From assembly GCA_016700415.1 (NCBI GenBank), contig CP065018.1, positions 1,928,001 through 1,992,000 on the forward strand: a stretch of 64,000 nt of DNA, written 5' to 3'. The position numbers and the translations under genes were made by a program. Of the stretch, positions 19,407 to 27,056 are shown one piece after another (the first letter of the stretch is position 1; the number at the start of each line of letters is the position of its first letter). The notes beneath the pieces were generated by a model that made no database searches, was not told where the DNA came from, and worked only from the letters and a program-made list of their open reading frames with translations. Origin of the DNA: Flavobacteriales bacterium. GTDB lineage: Bacteria > Bacteroidota > Bacteroidia > Flavobacteriales_F > PHOS-HE28.

Positions 19407-20271
19407 AGATGATGATAGCGAATGAGATCAGCCAACCGCCGATCACCGCCTGCAATGGCCAGTCCTCAAGGACCAGTTGCGTGGGTGAACCGGTCCGATG
19501 CTTCACCAGCGCCAATTGCAGGTATCGCAGCATGCCCATGAGCACGAAGAAACCAGTGTAGTAAAGATAGGGGCTGCCGATGCGGGCCATTACTTCCGGG
19601 CTGACGGTGTACATGACATAAGCCACCAAGGTCACGGAGGCGATCAAGGACATGCTGCTGTTCACCATCTCCAGGTTATACCCTTGAATGTTCCGCCGGG
19701 TCCCGTTGCCGGCCACTGCGGCCACGATCACCTCGTCACGACGCTTGCCGAAGGCAATGAACAAGGCCAGAAGGAAGGTGAGGATCTCCAGCCACATACT
19801 GATCGGCACGTTCGCCATGGCGCCTCCCGCATGAATGCGAAAGAGGAAGCCCAAAGCGATGATCATCACGTCCAGGATCGCCCACCTCTTCAGGTACAGG
19901 CTGTAAGCCAGGTTCATCACACCATATCCCAAGGTGATCAGGCCGAACATCGGTTCCAACAGGTAGGCGCCTGCAAGACCCATGATGGCCACCACGCATG
20001 CGATCACGATCGCGGTGGAAGGTTTGATCAAGCCCGCTGCGATAGGGCGCTTGCACTTTCGAGGATGCAGTCTGTCCGCTTGCACGTCCCGCAGGTCGTT
20101 CACGATATAGATCCCGGAGGCTACCAAGGAAAATGCGGCCATGCCCAGGATCACACGTAGGAAGACGCCGGGTTCCAGGATATTCCCCGCGAAAAAGCCG
20201 GGAAGAAGCAGAAAGCCGTTCTTCACCCATTGCTTGGCGCGCAGAAGATCACGAAGAGTGCCCCATTTCAT
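19396..20271 (-). CDS. UbiA-family polyprenyl-phosphate phosphoribosyltransferase
   Basis: Predicted nine-helix inner-membrane prenyltransferase of 291 aa. The first Asp-rich site reads NDLRDVQADRLHPRKCKRP, very close to the decaprenyl-phosphate 5-phosphoribosyltransferase signature rather than the quinone-prenylating UbiA type. The second region is YSLYLKRWAILDVMIIALGF, and RIHAGG and FGKRRDE also fit the DPPR synthase subfamily. It would attach ribose-5-phosphate from PRPP to polyprenyl phosphate. It is the first gene of the operon. The 172 bp upstream carry the kbl terminator, so the operon promoter must lie between that terminator and 20271. Confidence 0.86.
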   Translation of the reverse strand: MKWGTLRDLLRAKQWVKNGFLLLPGFFAGNILEPGVFLRVILGMAAFSLVASGIYIVNDLRDVQADRLHPRKCKRPIAAGLIKPSTAIVIACVVAIMGLAGAYLLEPMFGLITLGYGVMNLAYSLYLKRWAILDVMIIALGFLFRIHAGGAMANVPISMWLEILTFLLALFIAFGKRRDEVIVAAVAGNGTRRNIQGYNLEMVNSSMSLIASVTLVAYVMYTVSPEVMARIGSPYLYYTGFFVLMGMLRYLQLALVKHRTGSPTQLVLEDWPLQAVIGGWLISFAIIIYAH

Positions 20272-20367
20272 TTTTCACGGATCGAGCCGGGATACGGGCG
20301 AACAACGGGAATAGTTGCTTTTACCCAACGAGGAGGTGTTGAAGGTAGCATAAATGGCTTCCTAATG

Positions 20368-20414
20368 ATAAAAATGCCCCGGCCGAGCCGGTGTCTCGGG
20401 CCAAGACCCGGCAT
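20368..20414 (-). terminator. likely Rho-independent terminator of kbl
   Basis: On the minus strand, ATGCC...GGCAT closes a branched GC-rich hairpin (inner arms GGCCCGAG/CTCGGCC), followed by TTTTTATC. It starts 30 nt after the kbl stop. This separates kbl from the UbiA operon. Confidence 0.6.
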
Positions 20415-20443
20415 AAAAGCCGTCATCTTACCTGAGGTCGGGC

Positions 20444-21658
20444 TCAGATCACCCCGAGTTCCTTCCCCACCTTTTCGAATGCGGCGAGCGCCTTATCGAT
20501 GTGCGCGTCCGTTTGGGCCGCGTTCAATTGCACGCGGATTCGGGCGGTGTCTTTCGGGACCACGGGGAAGAAGAAGCCGATGACATAGATGCCCTCATCC
20601 AGCAGTTTGTCCGCCATCACTTGGCTGAGTTTGGCGTCGCCGAGCATCACGGGCACGATCGCCGCGCCGGAACCGCGGGTCTTGAACCCGAGCTTTTCAA
20701 TGCCTGTGCGGAAGCGGTCCACGTTCTTCTCCAAGCGGTCGCGCAGATCGGTGGAACCGCTCAGCAGATCGATCACCTTGATGGACGCGCCGACAATGGC
20801 AGGTGTAAGTGAATTGCTGAAGAGATACGGACGCGAGCGTTGGCGCAGCATTTCGATGATCTCCTTCCGACCCGTGGTATAACCCCCCATGGCCCCGCCA
20901 AGCGCCTTGCCCAAGGTGCCCGTGATGATGTCCACGCGACCGGTGACACCACAATGCTCAACACTCCCGCGCCCCGTTTTGCCGATGAAGCCCGCCGCAT
21001 GGCATTCGTCCACCATCACCAAGGCCTCATACTTGTCCGCTAGATCACAGATGCCTTTGAGGTCCGCGACAATGCCGTCCATGCTGAACACACCGTCAGT
21101 GACGATCACGATATGGCCGGCACCATCGGCACGGGCCATTTTCAGCTGCACTTCCAGGTCGGCCATGTCGTTGTTCGCATAACGGTAGCGCATGGCCTTG
21201 CACAGGCGCACCCCGTCGATGATGCTGGCGTGGTTCAGGGAATCGCTGATGATGGCGTCCTCCTGCCCCAGTAGTGGCTCGAACACGCCCCCGTTGGCAT
21301 CAAAGCAGGCGGCGTAAAGTATTGTATCGTCGGTGCTGTGGTACTTGGCCAGCTTCTCCTCCAGTTCCTTGTGTATGTCCTGCGTACCGCAGATGAAGCG
21401 TACACTGCTCATGCCATAACCATGGGAATCCAATGTGTCGTGCGCCGCCTTCACCACCTCGGGGTCCGAGCTCAGACCGAGGTAATTGTTGGCGCAGAAG
21501 TTCAGCACTTTGCGGGAGTCCGCACCGGCCCCAGAGCCGGTGTTCACGGTGATCTCCGCGCCCTGCTCGCTGGTGATGATACGCTCACGCTTGTACAGGC
21601 CGGCCTCTTCGATGGCGGCCAGTTCCTTGATCAAATGGTCCTTCAGTTTTCCGTACAT
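20444..21658 (-). CDS. kbl: glycine C-acetyltransferase (2-amino-3-ketobutyrate CoA ligase)
   Basis: PLP enzyme of threonine degradation: cleaves 2-amino-3-ketobutyrate with CoA to glycine and acetyl-CoA, in the cytoplasm. The 404-aa protein shows the alpha-oxoamine synthase features [40 protein letters not shown] and the PLP lysine in [17 protein letters not shown]. The ATG at 21658 ([14 protein letters not shown]) matches the usual family start. A tdh gene is not in the window. The closely related KBL/serine palmitoyltransferase/BioF members are less likely given the N-terminus and the CGTQDIH motif. Confidence 0.93.
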   Translation of the reverse strand: MYGKLKDHLIKELAAIEEAGLYKRERIITSEQGAEITVNTGSGAGADSRKVLNFCANNYLGLSSDPEVVKAAHDTLDSHGYGMSSVRFICGTQDIHKELEEKLAKYHSTDDTILYAACFDANGGVFEPLLGQEDAIISDSLNHASIIDGVRLCKAMRYRYANNDMADLEVQLKMARADGAGHIVIVTDGVFSMDGIVADLKGICDLADKYEALVMVDECHAAGFIGKTGRGSVEHCGVTGRVDIITGTLGKALGGAMGGYTTGRKEIIEMLRQRSRPYLFSNSLTPAIVGASIKVIDLLSGSTDLRDRLEKNVDRFRTGIEKLGFKTRGSGAAIVPVMLGDAKLSQVMADKLLDEGIYVIGFFFPVVPKDTARIRVQLNAAQTDAHIDKALAAFEKVGKELGVI

Positions 21659-21715
21659 AGTGCTTTGGGTTATGGGCACCAAGAGGCAGCACCCCGTTGC
21701 GCAATGGCCGCGCGG

Positions 21716-21723
21716 CGAAGGTA
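21716..21723 (-). promoter_or_regulatory. candidate -7 box for kbl
   Basis: Minus-strand TACCTTCG resembles the Bacteroidetes -7 consensus TAnnTTTG (one mismatch) and lies 57 bp before the kbl ATG, in the divergent gap to the CPBP-like gene. Weak, because no -33 element was identified. Confidence 0.3.
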
Positions 21724-21814
21724 ATTCGTGGGTGGTGCGCGTCCGGCGCTTGTAACAAATGGTATTGACGAGCATCCGGCTTTCCCATTATCATTGCACC
21801 GCTTGATAAGGCTG

Positions 21815-22735
21815 ATGCGCGCTTTCATCACCCGTTTCCCCGTGCTCTCGTTCACGGTACTGACGTTGGGCTACCAGTTCTTGATGGTTGGCTTCATGTC
21901 CTACAGGCTGCATGATGGCCTACGGATGGAGGACGACCCCGTGGCGCACATGGTGTTCCGCTTCCGAGTGTTCGGGCCGCTCGGTTTTGCCATGTTGATC
22001 TCCTATTACCTTCAAGGGTCGGACGGGCTGAAGACGCTTTTCGGCTCCTATTTCAGATGGAAGGCACCGACCCGGTTCTATGCGCTCGCAATCTCCTGGA
22101 AGTTCCTCTATTTCTACGCGGGGATCATCGTGATCACACTGCTCGGGCTTGCACCTTGGCCCGGTTGGGTCATCGAGGATTTTTTCGGCGGAACGAAGCA
22201 GGCGGCGATCAACCTGATGCACAATTTCGCCTTCATCGTCGGCATCGCATTCGTGGAGGAGACCGCCTGGATGAAGTTCTCCGTGACCCGCCTCCAAGGC
22301 CGCTTTTCCGCCTTGGCCTCCTGTGCCATCGTGGGTGTTTCATGGGGCTTGTGGTACCTGCCCATGCTGCTCTTGGGCGAAGGTGTCCCGGACGGTTTCC
22401 CCGTTCCGGTTTTCATGGCCAGCATGTTCTCGCTCACCATCCTGCTGGGCTGGATCTTCAACATGACGCGTAGCGGCACGACCCTGATGATCGCACAGAT
22501 CGTGAGCAATTGCGCCTTCTTCATTGTTCCCGTGTTCCCCGCGAACGGCGGCCTGGACCCGATCTACATCAACGGCTTCGTGGTGGCCAACTGCATCGGG
22601 TCCGCACTGCTCGTGCTGATCTATGGCTGGCGCGAGCTGGGTACGCGGAAACGCGCGGTATGGGGCGAGGAACGATCGACGGCCCCCCTGCCAGTGCTTC
22701 AGCCGTTGCCCATCACCCGGGGCACCTTGAAGTAA
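21815..22735 (+). CDS. CPBP-like intramembrane protein with altered motifs
   Basis: Predicted membrane protein of 306 aa with about eight helices. The EETAWMKF segment and the GVSWGLWYLPMLL segment correspond in spacing to motifs 1 and 2 of CPBP (Rce1/Abi) glutamic proteases, which normally read EExxxR and FxxxH. Here the Arg is Lys/Met-like and the His is replaced (WYLP), so catalytic activity is doubtful. The ATG at 21815 (MRAFITRF) was chosen because the first helix begins there. The end overlaps the convergent gatC gene by 37 bp. It could be a degenerate protease or a non-catalytic scaffold. Confidence 0.65.
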   Translation: MRAFITRFPVLSFTVLTLGYQFLMVGFMSYRLHDGLRMEDDPVAHMVFRFRVFGPLGFAMLISYYLQGSDGLKTLFGSYFRWKAPTRFYALAISWKFLYFYAGIIVITLLGLAPWPGWVIEDFFGGTKQAAINLMHNFAFIVGIAFVEETAWMKFSVTRLQGRFSALASCAIVGVSWGLWYLPMLLLGEGVPDGFPVPVFMASMFSLTILLGWIFNMTRSGTTLMIAQIVSNCAFFIVPVFPANGGLDPIYINGFVVANCIGSALLVLIYGWRELGTRKRAVWGEERSTAPLPVLQPLPITRGTLK

Positions 22736-22995
22736 TCACTGTCCTTGAGCGGAGCGTTCCCGAGGGCTTCCTCCTTGGAGATCTCCAAGGCCGGCGTATC
22801 GGCACGCAATACATCCAGCTCCTCGTTCAGGAAGACCAGAGGCTCCACGCCCGTAGTGTCCACTTGGTTGAGGGCTTCCACAAAATCGATCACGCGCTGC
22901 ATGTCGCCGAGCAAGGTGGCGCGGACGGCAGGGTCGCTCATGTCCAACCGTGCCAATTCGGCGATGCGGTCCAAGGTGGCTTCGTCGATCTTCAT
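22699..22995 (-). CDS. gatC: Asp-tRNA(Asn)/Glu-tRNA(Gln) amidotransferase subunit C
   Basis: Small stabilising subunit of GatCAB, which amidates mischarged Glu-tRNA(Gln) or Asp-tRNA(Asn). The 98-aa sequence shows the family layout: a start like MKIDEATLDRIAELARLDM, a helix around DMQRVIDFVEALNQVDT, GVEPLVF and the C-terminal KDSDYFKVPRVM. The ATG overlaps the plsC stop as ATGA, so it is translated with the acyltransferase. gatA and gatB are not in the window. Confidence 0.92.
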   Translation of the reverse strand: MKIDEATLDRIAELARLDMSDPAVRATLLGDMQRVIDFVEALNQVDTTGVEPLVFLNEELDVLRADTPALEISKEEALGNAPLKDSDYFKVPRVMGNG

Positions 22996-23777
22996 GATCC
23001 GGGATATTCCGCACGCAAAGGTGCCTCAATGATGTCGAACACGTGCCGGCGCAAGGCATCGATATCGGATACGGCCAGCCCCTTTGTGGGCACCGGTGGG
23101 TGGACCACCGCCCGCGCAATGCCCGGATGCCCCCTGCTCGACCACTTTTCAGGATCGCCCAGGAGCCGCCAATTATCAAGAAAGGTGATGGGCACGATGG
23201 GCACCTGCTTTTCAATGGCCAAGCGGAACGCTCCGTCCTTGAAGGTCTTCATGCGGGGCGAGCTCTGCGGTATGGTGGCCTCGGGGAAAATGCTAACGCT
23301 CACGCCAAGGTCGATGGCGCGTCCGGCCTTCATCAAGGCCCGCGCGGCTTCCGTGCGGCTGCCACGGTTCACCGCGATGTGCATGTCCTTGAAGAAGATA
23401 TTGAACAAGGGCCACTTCAGGAGCTCATACTTCCCCATGAAAAGGAAATAGTCCGGTACCACATTGAAGGTATGGACGATGTCCAAATAACTGCTGTGAT
23501 TGATACAGACGACGTACGGCGGCGGGGGCAACATGCCTTCCCGTTTCACGCGTATCGGCATCAGCATGAAAAAACCGAGGAAGCCGCCCCAGAAGCGCAT
23601 CAACATAAAGGCCCGCGGATAACGCGATGGTTTGCGCAATAGGACCCGGAAAGGGATATAGAGCAGCACCAACGAGAGGGCGAACACGAGCATGAACCAC
23701 AGCTTGAAGATCAGCCGGGGCAGGAGGAAGAGCCACTTCAGCAAGGGCCGCCGCAGGCGCTCGCCATCGGCCACCAT
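22992..23777 (-). CDS. 1-acyl-sn-glycerol-3-phosphate acyltransferase (PlsC family)
   Basis: Membrane-associated acyltransferase of 261 aa that would acylate lysophosphatidic acid. An N-terminal hydrophobic helix (about 20-47) precedes the H-x4-D motif in INHSSYLDIVH, and motif III appears as FPEATIPQSS, which differs from the common FPEGTR. The KDGAFRLAIE and VPIVPITF segments also fit. I chose the ATG at 23777; the frame runs on to a TTG at 23825. It heads a two-gene unit with gatC, and its upstream space is shared with the divergent trpS gene. Confidence 0.87.
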   Translation of the reverse strand: MVADGERLRRPLLKWLFLLPRLIFKLWFMLVFALSLVLLYIPFRVLLRKPSRYPRAFMLMRFWGGFLGFFMLMPIRVKREGMLPPPPYVVCINHSSYLDIVHTFNVVPDYFLFMGKYELLKWPLFNIFFKDMHIAVNRGSRTEAARALMKAGRAIDLGVSVSIFPEATIPQSSPRMKTFKDGAFRLAIEKQVPIVPITFLDNWRLLGDPEKWSSRGHPGIARAVVHPPVPTKGLAVSDIDALRRHVFDIIEAPLRAEYPGS

Positions 23778-23901
23778 GGGCCGGGATCGCTGTTCTTGGG
23801 AAAAGGACACGTTGAGGGCTGGCAAAAAGAAGGGCGAAGCTACCCTCTATATTCGTGCCCTCACCGTTGACATCCCCGTTTTGGGGTCGATCGTGGCCAA
23901 C

Positions 23902-24882
23902 ATGCGCGTTCTCACTGGAATACAAAGCACCGGGGTACCCCATCTGGGCAATCTTCTCGGAGCGATCCTGCCGGCCATCTCCATGGGCCGGTCGGCGGGC
24001 AATGATGCCTTCCTCTTCATCGCCGACATGCACTCCTTCACCGCGGTGCGGGACCCTCAGGTATTACGGGAGAACACATATGCCGTAGCTGCGGCCTGGT
24101 TGGCCTGCGGGCTGGACGTGGAGAACGTGACCTTCTACCGGCAAAGTGATGTGCCGGAGGTGACCGAGCTCACGTGGTACTTGGGGTGCCTCACACCCTA
24201 CCCCATGCTGGCGAACGCCCACTCCTTCAAGGACAAGAGCGCCAATGTCAGCCAGGTGAACGCCGGGCTGTTCTACTATCCCGTGCTGATGGCAGCGGAC
24301 ATCCTGCTGTACGATACCAACATGGTGCCCGTGGGCAAAGACCAGAAACAGCACCTGGAGATCACCCGAGACATCGCCAGCACGTTCAACCGGGCGTATG
24401 GTGACGACACCTTCGTGATGCCGGAATCCCGGATCGACGAGCAGCTAATGACCGTTCCGGGCACCGACGGCCGGAAGATGAGCAAGAGCTACGGCAACAC
24501 CATCAACATCTTCCTGCCTGAAAAAGAGCTGAAGAAACAGGTGATGGGGATCGTGACGGACAGCAAGGCCCTGGAGGATCCCAAGGACCCGGCTACGGAC
24601 AATGTTTTTCAACTCTTCAAGATGGTGGCGGAGCCAGCGGACGTGGAGGCCATGCGTGAACAGTATTTGCGCGGCGGTTTTGGCTATGGTCACGCTAAAA
24701 AGGCACTATTGGAGGTGCTCCTCACAAGGTTTGTGAGCGAGCGCACCTCATTTCAAGAGCTAATGACGGACAAGGGACAGCTCGATGATCGATTGCGGAT
24801 CGGGGCTGAAAAAGCACGGACCGTGGCCAATGCCACGTTGGATCGGGTGCGGATACGCGCAGGCTACGGATCAAAGGGATAA
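23902..24882 (+). CDS. trpS: tryptophanyl-tRNA synthetase
   Basis: Class I aminoacyl-tRNA synthetase charging tRNA-Trp. The 326-aa protein has the HIGH-type signature (GVPHLGNLLGA), the family-specific PVGKDQKQHLEITRDIA, and KMSKSYGN as the second signature. Length is normal for bacterial TrpRS. The ATG at 23902 (MRVLTGIQSTG) begins exactly at the first Rossmann strand. It is divergent from plsC. Confidence 0.96.
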   Translation: MRVLTGIQSTGVPHLGNLLGAILPAISMGRSAGNDAFLFIADMHSFTAVRDPQVLRENTYAVAAAWLACGLDVENVTFYRQSDVPEVTELTWYLGCLTPYPMLANAHSFKDKSANVSQVNAGLFYYPVLMAADILLYDTNMVPVGKDQKQHLEITRDIASTFNRAYGDDTFVMPESRIDEQLMTVPGTDGRKMSKSYGNTINIFLPEKELKKQVMGIVTDSKALEDPKDPATDNVFQLFKMVAEPADVEAMREQYLRGGFGYGHAKKALLEVLLTRFVSERTSFQELMTDKGQLDDRLRIGAEKARTVANATLDRVRIRAGYGSKG

Positions 24883-25015
24883 GGTGCTTTCACCGATCGT
24901 TGCACGGGTATTGTTGATAACACGCTCCGGCACTTGCCTGTAGTGCATGTAGCCCGGTTATTACATTGCACTGAACCCTCCGGATGCTTTTGTCCGGAAC
25001 TAAAAACCCAATACC

Positions 25016-25171
25016 ATGGCAGCAGCAGTTGAAGCCTATTGCGTGAAGTGCAAGGCAAAGCGCAACATGAAGGACGCCGAAGAAGTGACAATGGCGAACG
25101 GTCGCAGGGCCATGAAAGGCAAGTGCCCCGAGTGCGGCACGGGCATGTTCAAGATCTTGGGGAAGGCCTGA
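25016..25171 (+). CDS. DUF5679-like small zinc-ribbon protein
   Basis: A 51-aa protein starting MAAAVEAYCVKCKAKRNM and ending MFKILGKA. Four cysteines in two CxxC pairs (YCVKCK and KCPECG) form a probable zinc ribbon. The YCVKCKAKR opening is typical of the DUF5679 family, found beside diverse housekeeping genes, function unknown. It sits 133 bp after trpS and is followed 6 bp later by a strong terminator, so it is probably its own short transcript. A small hairpin (CCGGA/TCCGG, 24981-24998) lies just upstream. Confidence 0.85.
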   Translation: MAAAVEAYCVKCKAKRNMKDAEEVTMANGRRAMKGKCPECGTGMFKILGKA

Positions 25172-25177
25172 TCATTC

Positions 25178-25205
25178 GGCGCCGCCCCTGGACCGGGGCG
25201 GCGCC
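25178..25205 (+). terminator. strong GC hairpin terminator after the DUF5679 gene
   Basis: A perfect 11-bp inverted repeat (GGCGCCGCCCC / GGGGCGGCGCC) with a TGGACC loop begins 7 bp after the stop codon. The following AACCTTTCCT is only mildly T-rich, so termination efficiency is uncertain. Confidence 0.7.
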
Positions 25206-25246
25206 AACCTTTCCTGCCAAAGCCCCATAGCCGCTTGCGATCCACC

Positions 25247-26035
25247 ATGCACGGTATCGTTCTCGATCCCAAGCGCACCACGCGGACCCTGTTCACGGTG
25301 CTGGCCATCTTGGTGGCCCTCAGTCTGTTCACATCCTTCTGCCACCTCGTGCTGCATTGGCGCGTGGAGGCCTTGACCATGTTGGCGGACCTCGACACGG
25401 AGGCCAATTTGCCGACCCTTTATAACGTACTGCTCTTTTTCCTCGGTGCGGTGCTGTTCCTTTTGCATGGTCGCGAGGTCCCTGCAAAAGCCGCGCGCGG
25501 GTGGAAGACCATGGCCGGGGTGTTCCTCTTCCTTGGTGTTGACGAAGGATCGCAGATACATGAGAAGTTCATGCAATTCACCAAGCGCCTTCTTGCGGGT
25601 TCCGGAGGGAACACCTTGGGAGGATGGTTCCACTATGCCTGGGTGATCCCCTATGGACTGGCCGCCATCGTCTTGGCCGTGGTGCTCCTGCGTTGGATCA
25701 TGGGCCTCTCGCCTTCGTTGCGGAAACGGCTCGTGGCAAGCGGCATCCTCTATGTTTTCGGGGCAGTGTTCATGGAAATGGCCGGTGGAAAGCTCATCGA
25801 AGGCCTTACCCCGGTCGATCCCGCCAATTACCCATGGATGCCCTGCCGCGTTTTCGGTGACGTGAGCGATTGCTGGATCTTCATGGACCCGCGCTACATC
25901 GCCATGTACACGGTGGAAGAAACCTGTGAAATGGCCGGATTGATCCTGTGCATCCGCGCATTGCTGATCGAACTGGCCGACCGCCGCAAGCAGCTTGTTC
26001 TGGCCATCTTGCCCACCGAAGAAGCAGCCCGCTGA
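25247..26035 (+). CDS. polytopic membrane protein of unknown function, tandem paralogue 1
   Basis: Unrecognised 262-aa protein with about six hydrophobic segments (first helix TLFTVLAILVALSLF, then LYNVLLFFLGAVLFLL, MAGVFLFLG, YGLAAIVLAVVLLRW, YVFGAVFMEMAG and AGLILCIRALLIEL). Highly conserved with the next gene are FLGVDEGSQIHEKFM, HYAWVIPYGL, VFGAVFMEMAGGKLIE and YTVEETCEMAGLILCI. The Asp-Glu...His-Glu cluster at a membrane edge could bind metal, but that is inference. The ATG at 25247 (MHGIVLDPK) is preferred over a TTG at 25235 that precedes the first helix by 16 residues. Confidence 0.72.
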   Translation: MHGIVLDPKRTTRTLFTVLAILVALSLFTSFCHLVLHWRVEALTMLADLDTEANLPTLYNVLLFFLGAVLFLLHGREVPAKAARGWKTMAGVFLFLGVDEGSQIHEKFMQFTKRLLAGSGGNTLGGWFHYAWVIPYGLAAIVLAVVLLRWIMGLSPSLRKRLVASGILYVFGAVFMEMAGGKLIEGLTPVDPANYPWMPCRVFGDVSDCWIFMDPRYIAMYTVEETCEMAGLILCIRALLIELADRRKQLVLAILPTEEAAR

Positions 26036-26255
26036 ACAGTGGGCTTGCAAAGCCCTGATGTCGCCTATACTGGTCCGGTCCGCATGAATTGCCTCGCTGC
26101 AATTGTGCAACGGGACCGTTCAAGCTTGATCGCGACGTGCGTGTTCAGTTCATCGCCAATGCGTAACCTTGAGAATGCCGTCTTTCGTTACATGGCCCCA
26201 TTGTACGGGGCAGTTCTGAAAAAGGTAAACCGTCCCCACCAACCCACACACCTTG

Positions 26256-27056
26256 ATGTATTCGATCGAATTCAGTTCACGAAAAGCGGCCCGTCTATTA
26301 TTCACGGTGCTGGGCATTCTTGTGGTGCTTCATTTGACCGTGGCCTTCTGCCATTTGGTGTTGCACTGGAAGGTGGCAGCCTTGACCCAGCTCGTGGATC
26401 TGGACTTGGAGTCGAACGTGCCCACATTCTTCAACGCCCTTCTCTTTTTCATCGCGGCGGCCTTGTTCTATATGCATGGGAATGCCGCATTGCCCAAGAT
26501 GAGAATGGGCTGGTATGTGATGACCGGCGTATTTGTTTTCCTCGGTTTCGATGAGGGTTCGCAGATCCATGAGAAATTCATGTTGTTCACTCTCCGTCTG
26601 CTCAATAATGGCAAACAGACCGGCGGCGACCTTGGTTGGTTCTACTATGCCTGGGTGATCCCGTATGGCTTGGCCGTGATCGGCCTCGGACTGGTCCTGT
26701 CCCGCTGGCTCTTCGGGCTCCGACCAGCGGTGCGGAGGAGCCTCATCCTAAGTGGCGCGGTCTATGTTTTCGGGGCCGTGTTCATGGAAATGGCGGGGGC
26801 CAAACTGGTGCGGACATTGCCCTTCCAAGATGCATCGCTTTTCCCGTGGATACCTTGTGAGGTCTATGAGGACCCCACCAGCTGCTGGATGTACATGAAT
26901 GTGCGTTATATCTCCCTTTATACCTTGGAGGAAACGCTCGAAATGACGGGCTTGATCCTCTGCATCCACTATCTGTTAAAGGCCTTCGAAACAAACCGCA
27001 TGAAGGTTTCCGTTCTTCTGTCACCACGGGACGAAGGAAATAGCGCTTCAGATTAG
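26256..27056 (+). CDS. polytopic membrane protein of unknown function, tandem paralogue 2
   Basis: A 266-aa paralogue of the preceding protein with the same helix pattern. The shared blocks are LFTVLGILV, AFCHLVLHWKV, FLGFDEGSQIHEKFM, YYAWVIPYGLAVIGLGLVLS, VYVFGAVFMEMAGAKLV and YTLEETLEMTGLILCI. The two also share the CHLVLHW segment and a Trp-Met/Ile-Phe-Met-(D/N) stretch before the last helix. The ATG at 26256 starts MYSIEFSSRKAARLL. A 220-bp gap without a visible gene separates it from copy 1, so it may have its own promoter. It overlaps the convergent menE stop by 4 bp. Confidence 0.72.
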   Translation: MYSIEFSSRKAARLLFTVLGILVVLHLTVAFCHLVLHWKVAALTQLVDLDLESNVPTFFNALLFFIAAALFYMHGNAALPKMRMGWYVMTGVFVFLGFDEGSQIHEKFMLFTLRLLNNGKQTGGDLGWFYYAWVIPYGLAVIGLGLVLSRWLFGLRPAVRRSLILSGAVYVFGAVFMEMAGAKLVRTLPFQDASLFPWIPCEVYEDPTSCWMYMNVRYISLYTLEETLEMTGLILCIHYLLKAFETNRMKVSVLLSPRDEGNSASD

